Positions 47,049 to 55,457 of a stretch of DNA of 64,000 bases are shown one piece after another. The position numbers were made by a program, and so were the translations under genes. Numbering within the stretch: position 1 is the stretch's first letter; each line of letters begins with the position of its first letter. This DNA comes from Paenibacillus eucommiae. Its GTDB lineage: Bacteria; Bacillota; Bacilli; Paenibacillales; NBRC-103111. A model generated the notes under the pieces. That model was not told the origin of the DNA. It saw nothing but the letters and a program-made list of their open reading frames with translations, and did not search any database. Where the stretch lies: the NCBI RefSeq assembly GCF_017874215.1, contig NZ_JAGGLB010000026.1, positions 1 to 64,000 of the forward strand. Reading direction: 5' to 3'.

Positions 47049-47138
47049 ATTCGGAATGTGCAATTTCCGATTGGGTTTATGCAGTTACGATAACTTGAAT
47101 TCTTGTTATTATTAAAACGTTATCATGATGAAAGATAG
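47049..47138 (+). promoter_or_regulatory. conserved promoter/operator element, copy C
   Basis: About 90 bp nearly identical to 38363-38454, and matching copy B over the first 39 bp (attcggaatgtgcaatttcc to gcagtta). The start of the receptor gene at 47171 is 84 bp beyond the shared core. An inverted gataac/gttatc pair lies at 47089-47094 and 47118-47123. It follows the GH78 stop, so the receptor operon has its own promoter while sharing control with GH78. Confidence 0.7.
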
Positions 47139-47170
47139 AGTTCATATTGTAAAACACAGGAGGGTTTAAT

Positions 47171-48496
47171 TTGAAAAGAAGATTCATGTTAGTTTTAGCA
47201 GTTGTGTTAGTGCTCTCATTGGCAGCATGCGGAAAAAGTGAAAATGGCAGTCCTTCTTCATCACCGGCAGGCACCAAGGCGCCGGATGCTTCTGCACCAC
47301 CTAAAGAAATGAAATTGAAAATCGGCCTTCCGGGCGCCTATGACGTAACGAAGAAAGAAATTATCGATGGCTTTATTGCGAAATACCCAAACATCAAGAC
47401 AGAGGTCGTTGAAGCGCCTTGGGGCGATTTTACGACAAAGATTACGACGGAGATCGCGGGCGGCACCGCGCCAGATATCTGGTTTCAGGAAAACGCTGTA
47501 ATCCTTGGCTATGGGAGCAGGGGAATTGCCGAGGACCTGACACCTTATATCAGCAAAGATTTAAAGGATGACGAGTATATTTCAGGCCTCTTTGCTGCCA
47601 AAGCGTCTGACGGCAAAGTATACGGCATTCCACATGGCATCAACCCGGTGGCATTGGCCTACAATAAGAAAATGTTTACGGATGCTAATATTCCGGTCCC
47701 TACTGATGACTGGACTTACGCAGATATGCTGGATGCCGCCAAGAAATTGACGAAAGATACAAATCAAGACGGCAAAACGGATCAATACGGCTTCGCTGCT
47801 TCGCAAGGCATTACGCAAGGATGGTACCCGTGGACTCGTTCCCATGGCGGCCAGGTGCTCGATGAATCCAAGACGAAAGCCATGTTTACCGAACCCAAAT
47901 CCATTGAAGGTGTGCAGGCATGGGCAGACCTGGTGAAGGACGGCATTAGTCCGGATGCCGATTTCCTCAAGCTGGCAGGAGGCGATTGGAAAGCATTCGG
48001 CGCCGGCCAGGCAGCTATGTTCTTTATGCAATACAGCACTCAGGTGCTGATTAATAAGGAATTTGCAGCGCTTGATTATGATACGGTTATGATGCCAAAA
48101 GGAGCTGACGGTACACGCATCGTGCCGATGGTAACGAACAGTTGGCTGATCTTCTCCAAGGCCAAGCCGGAATCCAAAGAAGCAGCATGGGAATTTCTTA
48201 AATACTACTTAAGTGAAGAGGCGCAAACGATACTTGCGCAGAGTGGATCTTCCATTCCTGTTCAGAAGAATGCGATTACCAAGCTGGATACGAATGTAAA
48301 CCCGAAAAATAAAAAGGCGTTCAGTGAAGGTATCGCCGAAGCTGGCGTAACTACAGATGAGAATCCTTCATGGCAAGAATGGCGACTTGCAGCTCAGCCG
48401 TTTTACACCGATATGTTCACCCAAAAAATTTCAGTCCAAGAAGGCATGAAAGAGATTCAGCAAAAGGTGCAAAGCGTACTTGATCAAAACAAATAA
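47171..48496 (+). CDS. sugar-binding lipoprotein, family 1
   Basis: 441 residues, lipobox LAAC with cysteine 20, Ser/Pro/Ala tether, then a family 1 solute-binding domain (VVEAPWGDFTTKITTEIAGG and GIPHGINPVALAYNKKMF). It is shorter than the LplA-like receptors and of the type that works with UgpA/UgpE-like permeases. The TTG start follows AGGAGGG. The two permeases and a GHL6 hydrolase follow. Confidence 0.93.
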   Translation: MKRRFMLVLAVVLVLSLAACGKSENGSPSSSPAGTKAPDASAPPKEMKLKIGLPGAYDVTKKEIIDGFIAKYPNIKTEVVEAPWGDFTTKITTEIAGGTAPDIWFQENAVILGYGSRGIAEDLTPYISKDLKDDEYISGLFAAKASDGKVYGIPHGINPVALAYNKKMFTDANIPVPTDDWTYADMLDAAKKLTKDTNQDGKTDQYGFAASQGITQGWYPWTRSHGGQVLDESKTKAMFTEPKSIEGVQAWADLVKDGISPDADFLKLAGGDWKAFGAGQAAMFFMQYSTQVLINKEFAALDYDTVMMPKGADGTRIVPMVTNSWLIFSKAKPESKEAAWEFLKYYLSEEAQTILAQSGSSIPVQKNAITKLDTNVNPKNKKAFSEGIAEAGVTTDENPSWQEWRLAAQPFYTDMFTQKISVQEGMKEIQQKVQSVLDQNK

Positions 48497-48509
48497 CTAT
48501 TGATAGTGA

Positions 48510-48580
48510 TGGCGGCGGTTCCTGAATGAACGAATTGGGAATTGGTGAATGAAGGGAACCCCCGCCAGCTATCTTTTTTG
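48510..48580 (+). terminator. read-through terminator after receptor
   Basis: TGGCGGCGGTTCC at 48510-48522 pairs with GGAACCCCCGCCA at 48555-48567 (one mismatched base pair), and TCTTTTTT follows. Lying between the receptor and its permeases, it should reduce permease expression relative to the receptor. Confidence 0.7.
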
Positions 48581-48630
48581 AGTCAGACTGGGTGGATGCA
48601 TCTTGGTATTTGCTTGAAGGAGGAGTCGAG

Positions 48631-49509
48631 TTGCGTAAAGAAGCTCGCTGGGGCTATATATTAACATTGCCGTTTAGTATCCAATTGCTAGTATTTTTTG
48701 CATTCCCTTTTTTCTTCTCTTTATATTTGACCTTTACGCAGTGGGATATGTTTAACTTGCCCGTCTGGATTGGAGCCAGCAACTGGATCCGGCTGCTTGA
48801 TGATAAGTCGTTCTGGTACTCTTTGAGAAATGTACTGATGTTCGCCGTTATTTTTGTTCCACTGCAGACGATTATGGCTCTTGTGCTCGCCTTTTCCCTG
48901 AATCAGGCGATCCGCGCGAAATCCTTGTACCGCGTCATTTATTTCCTGCCTGTGGTAACGCCATGGCTGGCGGGCGGAACGATGTGGGTTTGGATGATGA
49001 ACAAAACGTATGGACTGGCCAACTATCTGCTGGGTATCATGTCGATATCGCCCGTGAATTGGCTGGACAGCAAGCATTGGGCAATTCCTATTATGAGTGT
49101 TGCGCTTGTTAATGTGTGGAAGGGAGTTGGCTCCTCCATGGTCATTTTGCTGGCTGCCATTCAAGGGGTATCTAAGGATCTCTATGAAGCCGCATCTCTT
49201 GAAGGAGCGAGTCGCCGGGCTCTATTCTGGCATATTGTGTTCCCTATCGTTTCCCCGATGGTTTTCCTGGTTTTGGTGTTGTCAACCATTTCAGCATTCC
49301 AGGCGTTCGATGTGTTCCTGATTATGTTCGATACGCTCAATAACGTTCCCGATTCGAAAGTCACACCGAACATCTTGATTTACAAAGATGCCTTTCTCAC
49401 GAACAAGATGGGCTATGCCTCGGCCATGTCCTGGGCGCTGTTTATGGTGATTCTGGCCGTTACCCTTCTACAGAAATATTTTGAGAAGAGGTGGGTTCAT
49501 TATGAATAA
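48631..49509 (+). CDS. sugar ABC transporter permease, UgpA/MalF type
   Basis: 292 residues with about six helices and the loop EAASLEGASRRALFWHIVFP. The TTG at 48631 is chosen because AAGGAGGA lies just upstream; the frame is open to 48592 without a ribosome site. It pairs with the permease at 49502, which overlaps its end by 8 bp. Confidence 0.92.
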   Translation: MRKEARWGYILTLPFSIQLLVFFAFPFFFSLYLTFTQWDMFNLPVWIGASNWIRLLDDKSFWYSLRNVLMFAVIFVPLQTIMALVLAFSLNQAIRAKSLYRVIYFLPVVTPWLAGGTMWVWMMNKTYGLANYLLGIMSISPVNWLDSKHWAIPIMSVALVNVWKGVGSSMVILLAAIQGVSKDLYEAASLEGASRRALFWHIVFPIVSPMVFLVLVLSTISAFQAFDVFLIMFDTLNNVPDSKVTPNILIYKDAFLTNKMGYASAMSWALFMVILAVTLLQKYFEKRWVHYE

Positions 49510-50332
49510 GAAATCTCCCTATAAGAACTTTTTTACCCATATTCTCTTGATTCTTGGCGGGGCGGTTATGTTGATTCCTTTTTATTGGATGGTTGCCACT
49601 TCACTTAAGGCCGGGGCTAACGTGGCTTCCATCCCGCCGCAATGGATTCCGAATCCGTTTGTGTGGAGCAATTATGCGGAGGTATGGCTAAAGGTAGACT
49701 TTGGCAGGTATACGCTGAACAGTTTTTTTATCGTGATCCTGGATGTTATCGGTATTTTGCTTTCCTGCTCCATGGTGGCCTTTGGGATGGCGATGTTTCA
49801 GTTTAAATTGAAAAAGGTGTTGTATCTGGGGATGCTAGCTACCCTTATGCTGCCGTTTCAGGTAACGATGATTCCAGGGTACTTCATATGGAAGTCATTT
49901 GGGGCTCTTAATTCCTATTACCCGCTCATAGTTCCAAGCTTTCTGGGGGGAGCCTTTGGTATTTTTCTGCTGCATCAGTTTTATAAAAGCACAACAAGGG
50001 AATTGTACGAGGCGGCTACCATCGACGGCTGCGGCCCCTGGACGGCGTTATGGAGAATCTATTTCCCGCTATCGCGCTCGGTATTGTCTGCACTTGCCGT
50101 ATTTACGTTTATGGGGGCGTGGAGCAATACCATTGGCCCGCTGCTGTACCTGACGGATAAGAAATTATTTACGCTGCCGCTTGGCCTGTTATTTTTGAGA
50201 AATGAGGCAGGTCTGGAGCAGCAAATTCTGATGGCAGCGGCTGTGATTGTAACCTTGCCGGTCGTTCTTGTGTTTTTATTCGCGCAGAAGCAATTTGTGG
50301 AGGGGATCGCCTCGACTGGATTAAAAGGCTAA
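49502..50332 (+). CDS. sugar ABC transporter permease, UgpE/MalG type
   Basis: 276 residues with about six helices and the loop EAATIDGCGPWTALWRIYFPLS. The ATG at 49502 overlaps the previous gene, so the two are translationally coupled, and AGGTGGG lies upstream. It completes the importer with the receptor at 47171. The ATPase is missing, as elsewhere in the window. Confidence 0.92.
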   Translation: MNKKSPYKNFFTHILLILGGAVMLIPFYWMVATSLKAGANVASIPPQWIPNPFVWSNYAEVWLKVDFGRYTLNSFFIVILDVIGILLSCSMVAFGMAMFQFKLKKVLYLGMLATLMLPFQVTMIPGYFIWKSFGALNSYYPLIVPSFLGGAFGIFLLHQFYKSTTRELYEAATIDGCGPWTALWRIYFPLSRSVLSALAVFTFMGAWSNTIGPLLYLTDKKLFTLPLGLLFLRNEAGLEQQILMAAAVIVTLPVVLVFLFAQKQFVEGIASTGLKG

Positions 50333-50380
50333 CTGGCTCTTGCCGTCGGTTCCGAATCTATAGATGAGAGGATTTTTTCA

Positions 50381-52471
50381 ATGAAAAATAAACGGAATAA
50401 CCTTTATGCTCAAACATTTCGTCGAGGGTTATTTGATTTTCATGCAGGTGAAGCCGTGCCCGAGGTTGAGATGGACATAAGTGCCTATTTCACCGCAGCG
50501 GCAAAAGCAGGCATCCAAACGATCACCTTTATGACCAAGGATGCTTTTGGCAACAGCTATTTTGATACAAAGACAGGCCATAAGAACAGGCGGCTGCAAG
50601 GAGACCTACTGGCAGATGCCACTGCAGAAGCAAAGAAGCACGGCATTGACATTATCGCCTACTATAATGTAGGTCTGAACAGCCACGTGGCGAAGGAAAA
50701 TCCGGATTATCGGCAGCGGACTGCAGATGGGCAACCTGTGACCGAAGCCTTCGATTATTACGATATTCTCTGTATGAACTCGCCGTATCGCGATTATGTG
50801 TATGGACAGCTTGCCGAGATTGCGCGGAATTATGAGGTGGCGGGATTTTTCTTTGATATTTCCTATGTGTGGGAAGGCAGTTGTCACTGTGAATATTGCC
50901 AAAGATGGTACCGAGCAAGATTCGGACGTGCGATGCCCGTTTCTCCGCAGCCTGGCACGGAAGAGTTACGACAATGGAAAACCTTTCAACGGGAAATCAG
51001 ACATCACTTTCTGCGTGATGCTGTCAGCCAGCTGAAAAGCATTAATCCTGCCTATTTAATCGGCTGGAATCATGCGGGAGACCCGAAATTCGGGCAAGTA
51101 GAGGCCGATGAGCATGCGGATTACTTCACTTCCGAATTCCATCCTCCTCATTATATGTACGGCAGCTTATTGGCCAGATGGAAACGATCCTTCGACAAAC
51201 CATTCGAATTAATGATGCCAAGCGAAATGGGCAGCTGGGGAGAGTGGACGGTTGCACCGGCTGCTACACTCAAGACAACTGCGGCGATTGCTGTGGCTAA
51301 CGGTGGTTCTATTAGCTTCGGGCATGTGGTTTATCCTTCTGGAGTGCTAAAAGGCCAGATTCCAAAAGCAGTGACAGACACCATAGGCGAAGCAAATGAT
51401 CTGGTAAGAGAACTGGAACCCTGGCTCCTGGAAGCGAAAAGCATGCCAATGGTGGCCGTGCTCCATTCCATCGAGAACCAGCGTATGCTGGAAGCTTCCG
51501 CTCTTGCCGGGAGTCCGGATGCTGCTCATTTGCAAGGCATTCACCGGATATTAATCGAAGGACATATTCATTTTGATATTATCGATGAACATAAGTTAAT
51601 GGAAGCTGTTCACCTGTATGAAGTGCTGATTGTTCCTGATCAGGCTTATTTGAGCGAGGCGGTAGAAGCCGGTATTCGAGAGTATGTGCGAAATGGCGGC
51701 TGTGTACTGGCCTCAGGCAGGACCTCGCTATACGGACAAGAGGGGATCCAGCGACCCAATTTTGGATTATCTGATTTGTTTGGTGTCGATTTCATTGATT
51801 TCTCGGTATACAGTACTTCCTATCTGTATCCCATCGAAGAGAGCATCAAGCAGAACCTTCCCGATCTTCCGATTCTGCTCAAGGAGCAAGGCCAACGCAG
51901 ATTAAACGTAATAGCGAGTCCGCAGGCAGCCTGCTTAAGCGGCAGTATGAACCCTGCTGTTGAAGCAAAGGTGCATCGTCATGTGTATCATCAGCATGCC
52001 CATCCGGCGAATGAAGCCCCGTATCCTGCTGTTGTGACAAATGCGTTTGGCAGAGGAAAAAGCTTATATATAGCCGGACCTATTGAAGCCTCCTACTGGC
52101 AAACCGGCTCACCGTGGCTGCGTAATCTTTATTTAAATTGCCTGCGTAAACTGAATCAGGAGCCTAGGCTGGTTGTCAAGGCACCATTGTCAGTGGAAGT
52201 GAATGTGATGGTCCAAGCCCGAACCCAGGATCAAGCTTCGCGGATTATTGTACATCTTATTAATGTTCGTGAAGACAAGGCGGCAGGTTCCAAGTCCTTT
52301 ATTGAGGAGGTTGCTCCTGTAGACAATGTAGAGGTCAGGATACAAGCTTCAGCTAAGCGGGTTTACCTAATACCGTCCGGTACGGAGCTGTCCTTCACGC
52401 AAGAAAAAGATAGCATTCGCTTTACAGTGCCTCGCGTGGATATTCATACGGCGGTTGTTATTGATAAATAA
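50381..52471 (+). CDS. GHL6-type glycoside hydrolase with beta-galactosidase-like middle domain
   Basis: 696 residues, no signal peptide. The TIM barrel (about 1-340) has IIAYYNVGLNSH, GFFFDISYVWEGSCHCEYC (a strand-end Asp followed by a Cys cluster) and YFTSEFHPPHYMYG. An A4/GH42-like middle domain (about 360-480; EVLIVPDQAYLSEA, VRNGGCVLASGRTS) and a C-terminal beta domain follow. It resembles the hypothetical glycosyl hydrolase 6 group with a trimerisation-type domain. It is homologous to the protein at 58654, which ends a parallel operon. It probably hydrolyses the oligosaccharide imported by the preceding transporter. The substrate is unknown; rhamnogalacturonan side chains are possible from context. 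Confidence 0.75.
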   Translation: MKNKRNNLYAQTFRRGLFDFHAGEAVPEVEMDISAYFTAAAKAGIQTITFMTKDAFGNSYFDTKTGHKNRRLQGDLLADATAEAKKHGIDIIAYYNVGLNSHVAKENPDYRQRTADGQPVTEAFDYYDILCMNSPYRDYVYGQLAEIARNYEVAGFFFDISYVWEGSCHCEYCQRWYRARFGRAMPVSPQPGTEELRQWKTFQREIRHHFLRDAVSQLKSINPAYLIGWNHAGDPKFGQVEADEHADYFTSEFHPPHYMYGSLLARWKRSFDKPFELMMPSEMGSWGEWTVAPAATLKTTAAIAVANGGSISFGHVVYPSGVLKGQIPKAVTDTIGEANDLVRELEPWLLEAKSMPMVAVLHSIENQRMLEASALAGSPDAAHLQGIHRILIEGHIHFDIIDEHKLMEAVHLYEVLIVPDQAYLSEAVEAGIREYVRNGGCVLASGRTSLYGQEGIQRPNFGLSDLFGVDFIDFSVYSTSYLYPIEESIKQNLPDLPILLKEQGQRRLNVIASPQAACLSGSMNPAVEAKVHRHVYHQHAHPANEAPYPAVVTNAFGRGKSLYIAGPIEASYWQTGSPWLRNLYLNCLRKLNQEPRLVVKAPLSVEVNVMVQARTQDQASRIIVHLINVREDKAAGSKSFIEEVAPVDNVEVRIQASAKRVYLIPSGTELSFTQEKDSIRFTVPRVDIHTAVVIDK

Positions 52472-52496
52472 TAGATAGTTTTCATAGAGAAAAGTA

Positions 52497-52550
52497 AGAT
52501 CCCTTTTAGTAGAAGAACTATTTGGGGTCTCAACTTTTCTTTTTTTATTT
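52497..52550 (+). terminator. intrinsic terminator after GHL6 gene
   Basis: A 7-bp stem, 52497-52503 with 52524-52530 (AGATCCC with GGGGTCT), with a 20-base loop and a long T-rich tract at 52535-52551. It lies 26 bp after the stop and separates the GHL6 operon from the kinase gene. Confidence 0.6.
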
Positions 52551-52702
52551 TTGAGAGAACGCTAGTAAGGCAGGACCCTATTCATAACGAAAGTTATTTG
52601 TTAGGATAAACAAGAAGACAGCTTTCCTTGGCAGGTTCAGCCAGCAGCAAAATGGGCAGAAGACCAAGGTGTTCTCTTTTCATCCTAAAGCAGGGGGCCA
52701 AC

Positions 52703-54520
52703 ATGTTCAAAAGCATAGCTTTTCAAAAAAAGCTGTTTATTCATTATTCCATTGTTGTCACGATCATTATTGCCGGGTCGGTTGCTGCCTTTTATCAATA
52801 TATGGTGAAGACGACAGAAGAAACAGCGATGAACAATTTGAAGCAGGTTGCGGTGAAAACGTCGGAGCAGCTGGATTCACTTTTTAGAAGTATGGATCAA
52901 ATTGCTCTGCAGGTTATTGTGAACCAGCGGGTTATTGAAATGATGGGCGTTATTCATGAGAAGCAGATTTCAAGTAATTATTTCGAGATGAATGTGCGAG
53001 ACTCCACGGAGCTGGGGAGGATCTTGCTTACGATCAATGGACCCAATATTGCGGCTCCGCGGATAAGTGTGTTTAATCTTCAAGGCGATTATATGAGCTT
53101 GGGTGTCCTGGAAGAGTCCGCTGAACAAATTCAAAGACACCTTCGTTCAAAGCCATTATCAGCTCTTTTTGCTGAGCTAAATGAATTGAAGGGCAAGAGC
53201 AAGCTGCTTAAGCCTCATAGCGATTACTGGTCGGAGGGGGCGGAGGATGAGCAGCAGAAGCTGATCTCGATTGTTCGTCTGATTAGAAACTTGTCCACAG
53301 GCGAGAACTACGGAATGGTAGAAGTGCAGCAATATGAGCATAAAGTAACTGATTTGCTAAATTTAGAACATATAGGTAAAGTGAGGGCGCTTGTATTTGA
53401 TGACAAAGGAGAAGTCGTAGCATCCCATACGGCATTGGACAATCAACCTGCTGTGAAGGAACCGGGGCATTATTTTCTGAGCGTGGATGAAGGAGGTGTT
53501 CAGAGCCGCACTGTGATCAACCCTGAAACTGGAAAGGAAGAGGTGATGGTTGGCGTGAACATAGCCTTCTCCAATCTCTCGCTGGTTCTGGTGCAGCCGA
53601 GGCATGATCTGTTTGCGACAAAGCGTACAGCTGTTCAAATTTTGCTTTTCCTGGGAGTTAGTCTGGTTGTCGTTACGTTGGCTATTATGTTTGTTATGTC
53701 CAAGAACCTGACCCGTCCACTGAAGCAAATAAGAAAATCGATCCATGAGGTCACGCTCTTCAATCTTTCGATTGAGCTGGACCCAGCTGGCAAGGAGAAT
53801 GAGCTTATTTTACTGAATCGGACATTTGCGGCGATGTTCAAGCGTTTGAATGAATCCGTAAATCAAGAAATCAAGGCGCATATGCTGGCTTTGCAATCGC
53901 AGATGAATCCTCATTTCTTATACAATATACTGAGTGTGATCAGTTCGACTGCGGAAGAATCCGGCAATGATAGAATCATGAATATGTGCTACAAGCTCTC
54001 CCAGATGCTGCGTTATGTCTCGACGATTAATGAAGCTGACATCACATTGAAGGATGAGATCGCGCATACAAGCAATTATCTCGATTTAATGAAGGATCGG
54101 TATGAGGAGTATTTCTCGTATGTGATTGAAGCGGATGAAAAAGCGGTTGCGCAGGTCAAGGTTCCCAAGCTGATTCTGCAGCCAATCGTCGAAAACTGTT
54201 TCCAGCATGCCTTTACCCAAACTTCTCCACCATGGTTTATAAGGATATCGGTTCATGTCGATGATGATTCCAGATGGACGGTTGAAGTGTCCGATAACGG
54301 CACAGGGTTTGATCAGGAGGCACTACATGCTTTGACAAATACAATAAATGATACTATGGTGAATTTGTCCAATACAGAGGCACTGAAGATTGGTGGACTT
54401 GGACTCGTCAATACCATTGTCCGCTTGAAGCTGCTGTACAGAGAGGATTTTCATTACCAGATTACGAAGAATGAGCCGCAAGGCACTTTAGTCAGGATGG
54501 GTGGCAGGAGCAGGAAATGA
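52703..54520 (+). CDS. YesM-type sensor histidine kinase
   Basis: 605 residues. Membrane helices at about 12-32 and 310-332 flank an extracellular sensor; HAMP follows. H404 lies in QSQMNPHFLYNILSV, and the ATPase domain has LILQPIVENCFQHAF and DNGTGFD. The ATG at 52703 follows AGGGGGC; the frame is open to 52628, but that part lacks a ribosome site. The stop overlaps the start of the regulator (ATGA). It stands between two receptor/permease/GHL6 modules and may control either. Confidence 0.93.
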   Translation: MFKSIAFQKKLFIHYSIVVTIIIAGSVAAFYQYMVKTTEETAMNNLKQVAVKTSEQLDSLFRSMDQIALQVIVNQRVIEMMGVIHEKQISSNYFEMNVRDSTELGRILLTINGPNIAAPRISVFNLQGDYMSLGVLEESAEQIQRHLRSKPLSALFAELNELKGKSKLLKPHSDYWSEGAEDEQQKLISIVRLIRNLSTGENYGMVEVQQYEHKVTDLLNLEHIGKVRALVFDDKGEVVASHTALDNQPAVKEPGHYFLSVDEGGVQSRTVINPETGKEEVMVGVNIAFSNLSLVLVQPRHDLFATKRTAVQILLFLGVSLVVVTLAIMFVMSKNLTRPLKQIRKSIHEVTLFNLSIELDPAGKENELILLNRTFAAMFKRLNESVNQEIKAHMLALQSQMNPHFLYNILSVISSTAEESGNDRIMNMCYKLSQMLRYVSTINEADITLKDEIAHTSNYLDLMKDRYEEYFSYVIEADEKAVAQVKVPKLILQPIVENCFQHAFTQTSPPWFIRISVHVDDDSRWTVEVSDNGTGFDQEALHALTNTINDTMVNLSNTEALKIGGLGLVNTIVRLKLLYREDFHYQITKNEPQGTLVRMGGRSRK

Positions 54521-55329
54521 TCAAGGTGATGATTGTAGAAGACGAACCTCCGATTGCAAGGAGCTTGAAGAGGATGATGGAATCAGAGCACAGCAGCTAT
54601 CAGGTGGTGGCTTGTGCAATAAATGGACAAGAAGCGCTTGAGTGGCTGCAGCGGGAGCAGATCGATGTTGTTTTTACGGATATTCGCATGCCGGTTATGG
54701 ATGGGATCGAGCTGCTCTCCCGTCTGAGCTTGCATGATCCGCAAATTCTGAAGGTAGTCATTAGTGGGTACCAGGAATTCGAGTATGCCCGCAAAGCGAT
54801 CCAGTATCAGGTATTTGATTATATGCTCAAGCCCATTGTAAAGCCGGTTCTGGCAGAATTGCTCCATAAAATAGCTGATCAGATCCAAGTGAAAGAAGCG
54901 GACTTAAAGAGACAGCAATTGTATGAACAATTGAGCCAGACGATGCTGCCTGGAGAGCAAACATCGGAAACTCAAGCATTGGAAGCTCAGACATTAGAAG
55001 CAAAAACATCAGAATCTCAGCCTTTACCTGTCGTTCTGGAAGTTGAACGATTCCTCCAGAAGCATTATACAGAAAACATCACCAATGAAATGCTATCCCA
55101 AAAGTTCGGGTTTGTTTCTTCATACATCAGCAAGTTGTTTAGAGCGCACAAGGGGGTGTCACCGTCCCAATATGTAACGAAGCTTAGAATCGATAAAGCC
55201 AAGGAAATTATTCGGTTACAGCCTCATTTAAGGATGAAAGAGGTCGCAGAGCTCGTCGGATATAACGATGCCCTCTATTTTAGCCGTGTGTTCCGGAAGG
55301 AAACGGGAGACTGGCCGACCCAGTTTTAA
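54517..55329 (+). CDS. short YesN-type response regulator, AraC-family output
   Basis: 270 residues, about half the usual YesN length because the large middle region is missing. Receiver 1-120 with D55 in TDIRMPV and the Lys in LKPIVK. A short linker (about 148-172) with repeated ET/EAQ/EAK/SESQ units. C-terminal AraC helix-turn-helix (about 185-270) with EMLSQKFGFVSSYISKLF and the ALYFSRVFRKETG recognition part. Co-translated with the kinase. Probably activates the operon at 55458 and perhaps the one at 47171. Confidence 0.92.
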   Translation: MIKVMIVEDEPPIARSLKRMMESEHSSYQVVACAINGQEALEWLQREQIDVVFTDIRMPVMDGIELLSRLSLHDPQILKVVISGYQEFEYARKAIQYQVFDYMLKPIVKPVLAELLHKIADQIQVKEADLKRQQLYEQLSQTMLPGEQTSETQALEAQTLEAKTSESQPLPVVLEVERFLQKHYTENITNEMLSQKFGFVSSYISKLFRAHKGVSPSQYVTKLRIDKAKEIIRLQPHLRMKEVAELVGYNDALYFSRVFRKETGDWPTQF

Positions 55330-55457
55330 AGATTTTACTATTGTCCATTGGATGTTTCATTTTATCCATTTAGCCTTGTTGGCAGATCATTTACAATGTA
55401 CCTAAGCGGCGGTGATCCTGCTGGCGATAGTAAATATACGATAGAGGGGCGACTGGT

